A DNA stretch of 5,461 nucleotides from Chloroflexota bacterium (GCA_021789355.1 JAJYJR010000431.1:1-5461), one strand, 5' to 3'. Shown: positions 1 to 5,461, counted from the first letter of the stretch. The notes: generated by a model from the sequence alone, not told the origin. Numbers and translations are program-made.

Positions 1-1035
1 CTGCGGCTGCCGGTCGTGGACAAGGAGCAGGTCCTCGCCCGCCAGAAGCAGTACACGCTCCGGCCGGCGACGCCCGAGGGTGTCACCCTCGAGGCCGCGC
101 CGCGCGACTTCCGGGAGGTCGAGGCGCCTCTGGGCGAGCAGGATGCCCGCCAGGCCGCCGGACGCTGCATGGACTGCGCCGTCTGTTCCGGCTGCCACGA
201 GTGCGTCAACGTGTGCCCCGTCGATGACTGCATCGACCTTCACGCCCGCGACAAGGAGATGGACGTCGAGGTCGGTGCCGTGGTGGTGTCGACCGGCTAC
301 AAGCTCTTCGCGGCGGACCTCAAGCCCCAGTACGGCTTCGGGAAGTACCGCAACGTCATCACGGGCATGCAGATGGACCGGCTGCTCGCTCCCACGAGAC
401 CGTTCAACACGGTCCTCCGCCCGAGCGACGGCAAGGTCCCCGAACGCATCGCCTACGTGATGTGCACGGGCTCGCGCGACGAGACGGTGGGCAACCCGCT
501 CTGCTCGAAGTTCTGCTGCATGTACTCGGTCAAGCAGAACCAGCTGATCATGGGCGCCCTGCCCCTGGCCGAAGTCACCGTCCACTACATCGACATCCGT
601 GCTGCCGGCAAGCGCTATGACGAGTTCTACGAGCAGTCCAGGTCGATGGGCGCCAGCTACGTCAAGGGCCGCGTCGCCTCGATCACCGAGAAGGACAACG
701 GCGACGTGGTCCTGCGGTACGAGGACATCGAGAACGGCGGGAAGCTCGTCGATGCCGAGTACGACCTCGTCGTGCTGGCGGTGGGCGTACAGCCGAACCG
801 TGACGCTGCGCGCCTCTTCACCGACGAGCAGCTGGCGGAGGACGAGTACTTCTACGTGGCCGAGCCGGACGAGGACCTGAACCCTGGCGTGACCAGCATC
901 CCCGGCGTCTTCGTCGCCGGCGCGGCTGCCGGGGCGAAGGACATCGTGGACTCGATCCTGCACGCCGGCGCGGCTGCGGCCCAGGCCGCGGCCCACCTGG
1001 AACGCACGAAGACGAAGGCGGAGGTGCCGGCATGA
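1..1035 (+). CDS. hdrA: HdrA-like FAD/iron-sulfur oxidoreductase, 5'-truncated by window edge
   Basis: The frame is open from base 1 to TGA at 1033-1035 (344 codons). The GTG at 16 has no ribosome site and lies inside the protein, so the true start is upstream. Counting from the Val codon at 16, residues 51-72 hold seven cysteines (C51, C54, C57, C60, C63, C67, C72) after an Ala/Arg-rich helix, the internal cluster motif of many HdrA-like proteins. VEVGAVVVSTGY (85-96) follows, a flavin-domain strand. The HdrA signature C-x12-C-x3-CC (C150, C163, C167, C168, in CTGSRD...CSKFCC) would bind the noncubane-like [4Fe-4S] site near FAD. VAGAAAGAKDI (300-310) is the C-terminal FAD motif. The protein ends soon after, with no C-terminal ferredoxin domain. 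The N-terminal Rossmann FAD motif should lie upstream. It is probably a cytoplasmic electron-transfer or bifurcation subunit. The family is clear; redox partners are inferred. It overlaps the next gene by 4 bases. Confidence 0.9.
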   Translation: MRLPVVDKEQVLARQKQYTLRPATPEGVTLEAAPRDFREVEAPLGEQDARQAAGRCMDCAVCSGCHECVNVCPVDDCIDLHARDKEMDVEVGAVVVSTGYKLFAADLKPQYGFGKYRNVITGMQMDRLLAPTRPFNTVLRPSDGKVPERIAYVMCTGSRDETVGNPLCSKFCCMYSVKQNQLIMGALPLAEVTVHYIDIRAAGKRYDEFYEQSRSMGASYVKGRVASITEKDNGDVVLRYEDIENGGKLVDAEYDLVVLAVGVQPNRDAARLFTDEQLAEDEYFYVAEPDEDLNPGVTSIPGVFVAGAAAGAKDIVDSILHAGAAAAQAAAHLERTKTKAEVPA

Positions 1036-2759
1036 CCGAGGAGCGCCGGATCGGCGTCTACGTCTGCCACTGCGGCGGCAACATCTCGGACTACGTTGAC
1101 GTCAAGCGCGTCGTCGAGGCGGTCAAGAACGAGCCCGGCGTGGTCGTCGCCCGCGACACCATCTTCGCCTGCGCCGACGCCTCTCAGCAGGACATGGAGG
1201 CGGACATCGAGCGGTTCAAGCTCGATGGTCTCGTCGTGGCGTCGTGTTCGCCCAAGCTCCACACCCTGACCTTCCGCGGGGTCGCGAAGCGGGCCGGCAT
1301 GAATCCCTACCTGTACACGCAGGTCAACGTCCGCGAGCAGGACTCGTGGACGCACTCGGACGATCCCGAGGGTGCCACCCACAAGGCGATCAGCCTGGTC
1401 AAGGGCGGGATCGCCCGCACACGGCTCACGGAACCGCTCGAGCCGCTCGTGGTCGAGACCACCCAGAAGGCGCTGGTCGTGGGCGGCGGGATCGCGGGTC
1501 TCCGGGCCGCCGTCGGACTCGCCGACGTCGGGCTCGAGGTCTTCCTGGTGGAGAAGGAGCAGGAGCTCGGGGGGTGGGTCGGCCGCTTCGGCACCATGTA
1601 TCCGCACGAGCGGAACGGGCGCGAACTCATCGCGGCCCTGGTGGCAGAGGTGCGCAGGCGTTCCAACATCACCGTCTTCACGAACGCCGAGCTGATGGCC
1701 AAGTCCGGCAGCTTCGGCAACTACGTGGCGGCCATCCGGGTCAACACCGATCTGCCGGAGCTGATCCACGTCGAGGTCGGCTCGATCGTGGTGGCCACCG
1801 GCTTCGACACCTACGAGCCTGCGGCCGGCGAATACGGGTACGGGATCGACGGTGTCGTGACGCTGCCGGAGTTCAAGGCGCTGGTGGACGAGGCGAAGGG
1901 ACCCCTGGCGTACCACGGTCGCCCGGTGCGGACCATCGCCTACATCTACTGCGTTGGCAGCCGGCAGCCGGGCGCGAACGAGTACTGCTCCCGCTACTGC
2001 TGTGCCGCGACCGTCCACGCGTCCATCGAGGCGTCGACGCTGGACCCGTCCATCCACCAGTACCACCTGTACCGGGACATCCGCACGTACGGCAAGTACG
2101 AGCTCATGTACACGGAATCCCGCAAGCGCGGGTCGGTGTACATGAAGTTCCCGGAGGACGCGCCGCCGGCCGTCGCGCGCGACGCCGCCGGGCGGCTGAC
2201 GGTCACCACGCACGACACGCTGACCGGTGGCGAGGAGCTCACGATCCCGGCCGACCTGGTGGTGCTGGTGACCGGGATGGTCCCGCGGAAGAACGAGGAG
2301 CTCATGGGTCTCCTCAAGCTTCCGGTCGGCACGGACGGGTTCTTCAACGAGATCCACCCCAAGCTCCGGCCGGTCGAGACGGTGGTCGACGGGGTGCTGA
2401 TCGCTGGCGCCTGCCAGGGCCCCAAGAACTCCACCGAGAGCGTCGCCGCCGGCCTGGCGGCCGTCACGCAGAGCGCGGCCGTCCTCAAGAAGGGCGTGGC
2501 CGAGCTCGACCCGCTGGTGGCGACGGTCAACGCCGCCGCGTGCACCTGGTGCGACAAGTGCATCGACGCCTGTCCCTACTCGGCGATCGAGAAAGTGGAG
2601 ACAGGCGGTCGCGAGGTGGCCGTCATCAGCGCGTCCGCCTGCAAGGGCTGCGGCGGGTGCGTGCCCGTCTGCCCCGAGGACGCGATCGATCTCCGCGGCT
2701 ACACCGATGCCCAGATCCGGGCCGCGATCGACAGCATGATTGAGGAGCCGGTCGCATGA
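1032..2759 (+). CDS. hdrA: HdrA-like FAD-dependent oxidoreductase with C-terminal 2x[4Fe-4S] ferredoxin domain
   Basis: This is a complete 575-aa protein. ATG at 1032 overlaps the upstream stop (ATGA), and GGAGG at 1020-1024 lies 7 bases before it. Residues 7-20 (GVYVCHCGGNISD region), C47 and SCSPKLH (71-77) are the HdrA N-terminal domain. VVGGGIAGL (149-157) is the FAD dinucleotide fold. VVATGFD (253-259) and VLIAGACQGPK (455-465) are further flavin-domain motifs. C307-x11-C319-x3-C323-C324 is the HdrA [4Fe-4S] signature. Two CxxCxxCxxxCP motifs (C504, C507, C510, C514 and C537, C540, C543, C547) form the C-terminal ferredoxin. It is shorter than methanogen HdrA (about 650 aa) because the ferredoxin domain normally inserted in the flavin domain is absent around residues 238-246. 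It probably pairs with the preceding paralogue and passes electrons between ferredoxin or NAD(P)H and the membrane subunit. The exact reaction and direction are inferred. Confidence 0.93.
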   Translation: MTEERRIGVYVCHCGGNISDYVDVKRVVEAVKNEPGVVVARDTIFACADASQQDMEADIERFKLDGLVVASCSPKLHTLTFRGVAKRAGMNPYLYTQVNVREQDSWTHSDDPEGATHKAISLVKGGIARTRLTEPLEPLVVETTQKALVVGGGIAGLRAAVGLADVGLEVFLVEKEQELGGWVGRFGTMYPHERNGRELIAALVAEVRRRSNITVFTNAELMAKSGSFGNYVAAIRVNTDLPELIHVEVGSIVVATGFDTYEPAAGEYGYGIDGVVTLPEFKALVDEAKGPLAYHGRPVRTIAYIYCVGSRQPGANEYCSRYCCAATVHASIEASTLDPSIHQYHLYRDIRTYGKYELMYTESRKRGSVYMKFPEDAPPAVARDAAGRLTVTTHDTLTGGEELTIPADLVVLVTGMVPRKNEELMGLLKLPVGTDGFFNEIHPKLRPVETVVDGVLIAGACQGPKNSTESVAAGLAAVTQSAAVLKKGVAELDPLVATVNAAACTWCDKCIDACPYSAIEKVETGGREVAVISASACKGCGGCVPVCPEDAIDLRGYTDAQIRAAIDSMIEEPVA

Positions 2760-3010
2760 GCACGACCACGATCCGGGAGATACGGGAAATCATCCGCGAG
2801 GAACCAGTCATGCATCCGCGAATCCTCGAAGCGCTCAGCGACGGGCCACTCACCGTCCCCGAGATCGCGCAGGCGATCGGGTGCCCCACCGACGAGGTGC
2901 TCTTCTGGGTGATGGGCATGCGGCGGTACGGCAAGATCCGGGAGGTCAAGGACCCCACGGACGAGGGCTACTTCCGATACGCGGCGACGGACTGGACGGT
3001 GCGGGCATGA
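2756..3010 (+). CDS. Small winged-helix protein embedded in the hdr operon
   Basis: This is an 84-aa protein with no signal peptide or membrane segment. ATG at 2756 overlaps the upstream stop (ATGA), and GAGGAG at 2742-2747 sits 8 bases before it. The order helix (about 19-28, HPRILEALSDG), helix (33-41, VPEIAQAIG), helix (44-57, ending VMGMRRYG) and a two-stranded wing (60-76, ending GYFRYAA) is a MarR/ArsR-like winged-helix fold. It has one cysteine (C43), so it is not a metal or redox sensor by Cys ligation. A second start at 2810 (Met19) also has GAGGA at 2798-2802, 7 bases upstream, but would trim the N-terminal charged helix. Overlaps on both sides couple its translation to the hdrA-like and membrane-subunit genes. 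Either a DNA-binding autoregulator or a protein-level effector like DsrD is possible; the sequence does not decide. The fold call is from pattern only. Confidence 0.8.
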   Translation: MSTTTIREIREIIREEPVMHPRILEALSDGPLTVPEIAQAIGCPTDEVLFWVMGMRRYGKIREVKDPTDEGYFRYAATDWTVRA

Positions 3011-4182
3011 CCGCGCTCGTGGACGCCGGCCTCCTGGCCGACGTGCAGAAGTTCGGGGCGGCCGACGTCTCGGCGTGCTTCAGCTGCGGCAACTGCACGG
3101 CGATCTGCCCGCTCTCGGACAACGACGGCACGTTTCCACGCCGGCTCATTCGCTACGCCCAGGTGGGCATGAAGGATGCCCTGCTGGGAAGCAAGGAGCT
3201 GTGGACCTGCTACCACTGCGGAGAGTGCTCGGACACCTGCCCGACGCAGGCCGATCCCGGCGAGTTCATGGCGGCGGCGCGGCGCTACGCGATCGCCAGC
3301 TACGACCGCACGCGGCTCGCGCGCACGATGTACACGAGCCCCCTGCTCGGGTCGGTGATCGCGGTGCTCCTGGCGGCCTTCTTCGCCGTCTTCATGTACG
3401 CCTCCCACGGCGGGCAGAGCACGACCTCGCTGGCGCTCTTCGGGTTCATCCCGGAGGAGCTGATCCACAACACGGGCGTGGCCGTGATGATCCTCGTGTT
3501 CCTCGCCGGCCTCGCCGGCGTGGCCACCATGGCGAGGGGCATATCCAGGCGTGAAGGCGTCTCCGTGCGTGACGTGGTCGGCGGCCGCGCCGCGGTGGCC
3601 AGATCGGCGCGCGCGCTCTGGAGCGCGCTGGCCGTCGAGTCACTCGGCCAGCTACGGTTCCGCACCGACTGCGAGTCGGTGCAGGAGGCGCAGCCCTGGT
3701 ACCGCCGCCGCTGGTTCATCCACGCCTCCACCATGTGGGGTTTCCTGGGGCTGCTGGCGGCGACCGTCCTCGACTACGGCCTGGCGGTGGTGGGGATCAA
3801 GGCGACCGGCACGCCCGTGCCGATCTGGTATCCCGTGCGGCTGCTCGGGACCGTGGCCGGCCTGTTCCTCCTCTACGGCACGACCATGCTGATCCTGGAT
3901 CGGCTGCACCGGGCGAACCGTGCCGCCAAGGAGTCGAAGGCCTCGGACTGGACGCTCCTGGCCCTGCTCTGGATCACCGGCCTGACCGGGTTCCTGATCG
4001 AGCTCGCGCTGTACCTGCCGCAGCCGCCGGCCTGGGGCTACTGGGTCTTCCTGTTCCACGTGTCGGTGGCGATGGAGCTGGTCCTGCTCGCGCCCTTCAT
4101 GAAGTTAGCGCACGCGGTGTACCGGCCGGTCGCGCTGTTCTTCTACGCCCTCGCCGGCGACAAGGCGAGCGAACCGAGCTGA
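3007..4182 (+). CDS. QmoC/HdrC-like iron-sulfur and membrane cytochrome-b-type subunit
   Basis: This is a 391-aa protein. ATG at 3007 overlaps the preceding stop (ATGA). There is no strong SD, so translation probably depends on coupling. An in-frame extension to 2740 is possible, but it would run through the winged-helix gene and is rejected. The N-terminal HdrC-like domain has two CxxCxxCxxxCP motifs (C24, C27, C30, C34 and C68, C71, C74, C78) for two cytoplasmic [4Fe-4S] clusters. About six hydrophobic segments follow: roughly 112-131, 153-175, 237-262, 274-295, 315-336 and 342-366. Histidines at or near segment ends (H154, H239, H351, H369) are candidate heme b ligands. The segments from DWTLLALLWITGLTGFL onward resemble the C-terminal half of TcuB/CitB and NarI-like membrane domains. 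This HdrC-HdrE fusion is the layout of QmoC, which passes electrons between HdrA-type flavoproteins and menaquinone. Quinone reaction here is inferred. Leu at 4105-4107 uses the rare codon TTA. Confidence 0.88.
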   Translation: MTALVDAGLLADVQKFGAADVSACFSCGNCTAICPLSDNDGTFPRRLIRYAQVGMKDALLGSKELWTCYHCGECSDTCPTQADPGEFMAAARRYAIASYDRTRLARTMYTSPLLGSVIAVLLAAFFAVFMYASHGGQSTTSLALFGFIPEELIHNTGVAVMILVFLAGLAGVATMARGISRREGVSVRDVVGGRAAVARSARALWSALAVESLGQLRFRTDCESVQEAQPWYRRRWFIHASTMWGFLGLLAATVLDYGLAVVGIKATGTPVPIWYPVRLLGTVAGLFLLYGTTMLILDRLHRANRAAKESKASDWTLLALLWITGLTGFLIELALYLPQPPAWGYWVFLFHVSVAMELVLLAPFMKLAHAVYRPVALFFYALAGDKASEPS

Positions 4183-4258
4183 TCGAGGGCAGGTGCGCGA
4201 CGGCGGCCGCAGCGGGTCATCTCCAAGCCCGCCAACATCGCGCCGTTCGGCCCTTGAT

Positions 4259-4275
4259 GCCCCGTGCGTCGGGGC
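4259..4275 (+). repeat. 6-bp stem, 5-base loop inverted repeat
   Basis: GCCCCG (4259-4264) pairs perfectly with CGGGGC (4270-4275) around the loop TGCGT. It shares bases 4272-4275 with the next palindrome, so only one of the two stems could form in an RNA. There is no T-run after it, so it is not a standard intrinsic terminator. In DNA this GC-rich, a 6-bp stem can arise by chance. Confidence 0.4.
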
Positions 4276-4288
4276 CGAGGCTCGGCCC
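4272..4288. repeat. 17-base palindrome (8-bp arms, 1-base centre)
   Basis: GGGCCGAG (4272-4279) and CTCGGCCC (4281-4288) are exact reverse complements around G4280. The near-zero spacing suits a dimeric DNA-binding protein's operator better than an RNA hairpin, although a 6-bp stem with a 5-base loop could form. It lies 14 bases before the SD of the ferredoxin gene. The winged-helix protein at 2756-3010 is a possible ligand, but this is speculation. Confidence 0.45.
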
Positions 4289-4302
4289 GTCAGTTCCGCA
4301 AT

Positions 4303-4307
4303 GGAGG
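4303..4307 (+). promoter_or_regulatory. Ribosome binding site fixing the ferredoxin start
   Basis: GGAGG lies 8 bases before the ATG at 4316. It contains part of the alternative ATG at 4301, which has no good SD of its own, so 4316 is the preferred start. Confidence 0.75.
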
Positions 4308-4315
4308 CGCGTTTC

Positions 4316-4600
4316 ATGACGCTCTCGTTGCCGGCGCCGTCGCGCAGTGTGCTCGCGCCAGCCCTCGTCTCGTGGTCGCCGCTCGCGATCAGGAGCGATC
4401 GCTGCAAGGGTTGCGAGCTGTGCGTGACGGCGTGTCCCAAGTCCTGCCTTGCGCTCGATGAGGGCACCGTCAACCGGCTCGGCTACCACCCGGTGCAGCT
4501 CACTGATGCTGCGGCATGCACCAGCTGCGCGTTCTGCGCTCGGGTCTGTCCGGACGCGGTCTTCACCGTGTTCGCGGCACCCAGGGAGGCCGCGCGATGA
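4316..4600 (+). CDS. korD: 2-oxoacid:ferredoxin oxidoreductase delta (ferredoxin) subunit, KorD/VorD-like
   Basis: This is a 94-aa protein starting at ATG 4316, chosen for GGAGG 8 bases upstream. After a roughly 20-residue Ala/Pro/Ser-rich leader come two ferredoxin motifs: C30, C33, C36, C40 ([13 protein letters not shown]) and C68, C71, C74, C78 ([13 protein letters not shown]). Between them, [10 protein letters not shown] matches the GYHP segment typical of KorD/VorD proteins rather than free ferredoxins. An extra cysteine, C44, follows the first motif and is probably not a ligand. The subunit accepts electrons from the thiamine-diphosphate site during oxidative decarboxylation of a 2-oxoacid with CoA. 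ATG of the alpha-subunit gene overlaps its stop (ATGA), so the two should be made together. Substrate (2-oxoglutarate or branched-chain 2-oxoacid) cannot be told from this subunit. A separate ferredoxin is less likely given the neighbour. Confidence 0.88.
   Translation: MTLSLPAPSRSVLAPALVSWSPLAIRSDRCKGCELCVTACPKSCLALDEGTVNRLGYHPVQLTDAAACTSCAFCARVCPDAVFTVFAAPREAAR
4583..4589 (+). promoter_or_regulatory. Ribosome binding site supporting the upstream korA start
   Basis: AGGGAGG lies 7 bases before ATG 4597, inside the ferredoxin gene. The alternative ATG at 4699, where family homology begins, has no SD at a proper distance. This favours 4597 as the start. Confidence 0.7.
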
Positions 4601-5461
4601 CCACCGTGCCGGCCCCGACTGCGATCCTTTCCCCCACCCCCGGGGAGGCCCCCTCCTTCTCGTTAGAAGGGACGCGCGAGCCCTCTCGCCGCGTCCTCAT
4701 GAAAGGCAACGAGGCGATCGCCGAGGCGGCGATCCAGGCAGGCTGCGACGCCTACTTCGGTTACCCCATCACGCCGCAGGCCGAGCTTCTCGAGTGGATG
4801 GCGCGGCGGATGCCCGAGCTGGGCCGGCCCTTCGTGCAGGCCGAGAGCGAACTCGGCGCGATCAACATGGCACTCGGCGCCGCGGCGGCCGGGGCACGCG
4901 TGCTGGTCTCGTCCTCCGGGCCCGGGATCAGCCTGATGGCGGAGGGCATGAGCTACATGGCGGGCTCCGAGGTCCCCATGCTGCTCATCAACGTCATGCG
5001 CGGTGGTCCTGGCCTCGGCAGCATCGGGCCGTCGCAGAGCGACTACTTCCAGGCCGTGAAGGGACACGGGCACGGCGACTACCGCGTGCCGGTGCTGGCG
5101 CCCTCGTCGATCGGCGAGGCGATGGAGCTGGTCGCGACCTCGTTCGAGCTGGCGGAACGCTACCGGACGCCGGTCATTCTTCTCGCGGACGGGATCATGG
5201 GACAGGCCATGGAGCCCGTCGAGCAGCGATTCCGGACGCCTCCTCGCCTCGACGCGTCGTGGGCGCTCCAGGGCGCCGACGGGCGGCCGCCGCGAGTCGT
5301 GCGCTCCCTCCACCTGGACCCCGAGGACCTCGAGGAGCACAACCAGCACCTCCAGGAGAAGTACCGCGCCATCGCCGAGCACGAGGTCCGCTGGACCGGT
5401 GAACGGCTCGACGACGCGGATCTCGTGGTGGTGGCCTACGGGACGGCAGCCCGCGTGGCCC
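4597..5461 (+). CDS. korA: 2-oxoacid:ferredoxin oxidoreductase alpha subunit (KorA/VorB-like), 3'-truncated
   Basis: The frame is open from ATG 4597 to the window edge (288 codons; families run about 350-380 aa, so the C-terminus is missing). From Met35, [20 protein letters not shown] begins the usual family sequence. Further family motifs are [14 protein letters not shown] (55-68, 2-oxoacid/ThDP-pocket region), [20 protein letters not shown] (81-100), [10 protein letters not shown] (105-114), [10 protein letters not shown] (132-141), PSQSDYFQ (145-152), GHGDYR (158-163) and [14 protein letters not shown] (196-209). No gamma domain is fused in the visible part, so separate beta and gamma genes are expected downstream. 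The match is closest to the VorB/KorA group; 2-oxoglutarate and branched-chain 2-oxoacids are both possible substrates. With the ferredoxin subunit it would yield acyl-CoA, CO2 and reduced ferredoxin, or run in reverse to fix CO2. Residues 1-34 are an unusual Pro/Ser-rich extension. Confidence 0.92.
   Translation, partial: MTTVPAPTAILSPTPGEAPSFSLEGTREPSRRVLMKGNEAIAEAAIQAGCDAYFGYPITPQAELLEWMARRMPELGRPFVQAESELGAINMALGAAAAGARVLVSSSGPGISLMAEGMSYMAGSEVPMLLINVMRGGPGLGSIGPSQSDYFQAVKGHGHGDYRVPVLAPSSIGEAMELVATSFELAERYRTPVILLADGIMGQAMEPVEQRFRTPPRLDASWALQGADGRPPRVVRSLHLDPEDLEEHNQHLQEKYRAIAEHEVRWTGERLDDADLVVVAYGTAARVA
4655..4670 (+). repeat. 6-bp hairpin in the korA 5' region
   Basis: CCTTCT (4655-4660) and AGAAGG (4665-4670) pair perfectly around the loop CGTT, with a possible extra T-G pair (4654-4671). 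It lies within the N-terminal extension of korA, 28 bases before the conserved-start ATG at 4699, and includes the rare TTA codon at 4663-4665. Just upstream, GGAGG (4644-4648) can pair with CCTCC (4652-4656), which overlaps this stem. It could be chance, or a leader structure if the true start is 4699. Confidence 0.35.

Larger units (their letters stand above)
4183..4315 (+). other. 133-base intergenic gap with overlapping inverted repeats
   Basis: This is the only substantial gap in the window; all other visible junctions are 4-base overlaps. An in-frame GTG at 4193 could extend the ferredoxin upstream, but the resulting residues look non-coding and a far better SD/start lies at 4303/4316. 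I see no convincing -10/-35 pair and no U-tract terminator. The gap holds a weak GCGGG/CCCGC stem (4212-4216 with 4228-4232), a 6-bp stem at 4259-4275 and a near-perfect palindrome at 4272-4288. It may separate two transcription units, hdr and kor, or carry a control element for the kor genes. Confidence 0.55.

Noticed and set aside
915..977. A 15-base direct repeat (915-929 and 963-977)
   Set aside because: Both copies are in frame and encode an Ala-Gly-Ala-Ala-Ala run at the flavin-domain end of the first gene. Alanine-rich coding in high-GC DNA explains it.
852..2357. A 501-codon open frame on the minus strand opposite the HdrA-like genes
   Set aside because: Its translation is low-complexity (rich in Arg, Asp, Val, Gly, His) with no recognisable motifs, and both + strand genes there have strong family signatures. 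Long antisense frames are expected in genes with G/C-rich third positions.
1244..2743. A 499-codon open frame in another + strand frame inside the second HdrA-like gene
   Set aside because: Arg/Gly-rich nonsense-like translation and no SD at its start; it is a shadow of the real frame, which carries FAD and cluster motifs.
2740..3006. A 5' extension of the membrane-subunit gene to a start at 2740
   Set aside because: It would overlap the whole winged-helix gene and encode a Arg/His-rich stretch without family resemblance. ATG 3007 with its ATGA overlap and nearby cluster motif fits better.
4203..4232. A possible intrinsic terminator after the membrane-subunit gene
   Set aside because: The only stem (GCGGG/CCCGC) is short with a 9-11 base loop and is not followed by a T-run.
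4193..4315. An N-terminal extension of the ferredoxin to GTG 4193 or ATG 4301
   Set aside because: No SD at a proper distance from either, an atypical Ser/Arg/Pro-rich translation, and a clear GGAGG 8 bases before ATG 4316.
1..5461. tRNA or rRNA genes, CRISPR arrays, insertion sequences, attachment sites
   Set aside because: None seen: coding genes fill almost the whole window, there are no spaced repeats, no transposase-like frames and no terminal inverted repeats.

Overview
This is a dense, very G+C-rich bacterial segment with every gene on the + strand. It encodes an electron-transfer module built from heterodisulfide-reductase (Hdr/Qmo) type subunits, followed by the first two subunits of a ferredoxin-dependent 2-oxoacid oxidoreductase. 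The strong G/C bias at third codon positions, good Shine-Dalgarno (SD) sites and repeated ATGA start/stop overlaps point to a bacterium with an anaerobic or facultative ferredoxin metabolism. The phylum cannot be fixed from the sequence. High-GC lineages such as deep Actinomycetota, Chloroflexota or Rokubacteria-like groups are guesses only.

Layout: (1) 1-1035, the 3' part of an HdrA-like flavoprotein whose start lies upstream of the window. (2) 1032-2759, a complete second HdrA-like flavoprotein of 575 aa with a C-terminal two-cluster ferredoxin domain. (3) 2756-3010, an 84-aa winged-helix protein. (4) 3007-4182, a QmoC-like fusion of an HdrC-type two-cluster domain to a six-helix membrane cytochrome-b-like domain. 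These four genes are joined by three 4-base overlaps and look like one translationally coupled operon. (5) 4183-4315, a 133-base non-coding gap with overlapping inverted repeats, the only real gap in the window. (6) 4316-4600, a KorD/VorD-type ferredoxin of 94 aa. (7) 4597-5461, a KorA/VorB-type alpha subunit, again joined by a 4-base overlap and cut by the window end.

Proposed working model (inference): the 2-oxoacid oxidoreductase decarboxylates a 2-oxoacid to an acyl-CoA and reduces its ferredoxin subunit. The two HdrA-like flavoproteins exchange electrons with ferredoxin and/or NAD(P)H, and the QmoC-like subunit connects them to the membrane quinone pool. No HdrB (CCG-domain) gene is visible, so a heterodisulfide is an unlikely terminal partner and a Qmo-like quinone link fits better. 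The two HdrA paralogues carry complementary iron-sulfur domains: the internal Cys-rich cluster is only in the first, and the C-terminal ferredoxin is only in the second. This suggests an obligate heterodimer. The small winged-helix protein inside the operon is the least explained component.
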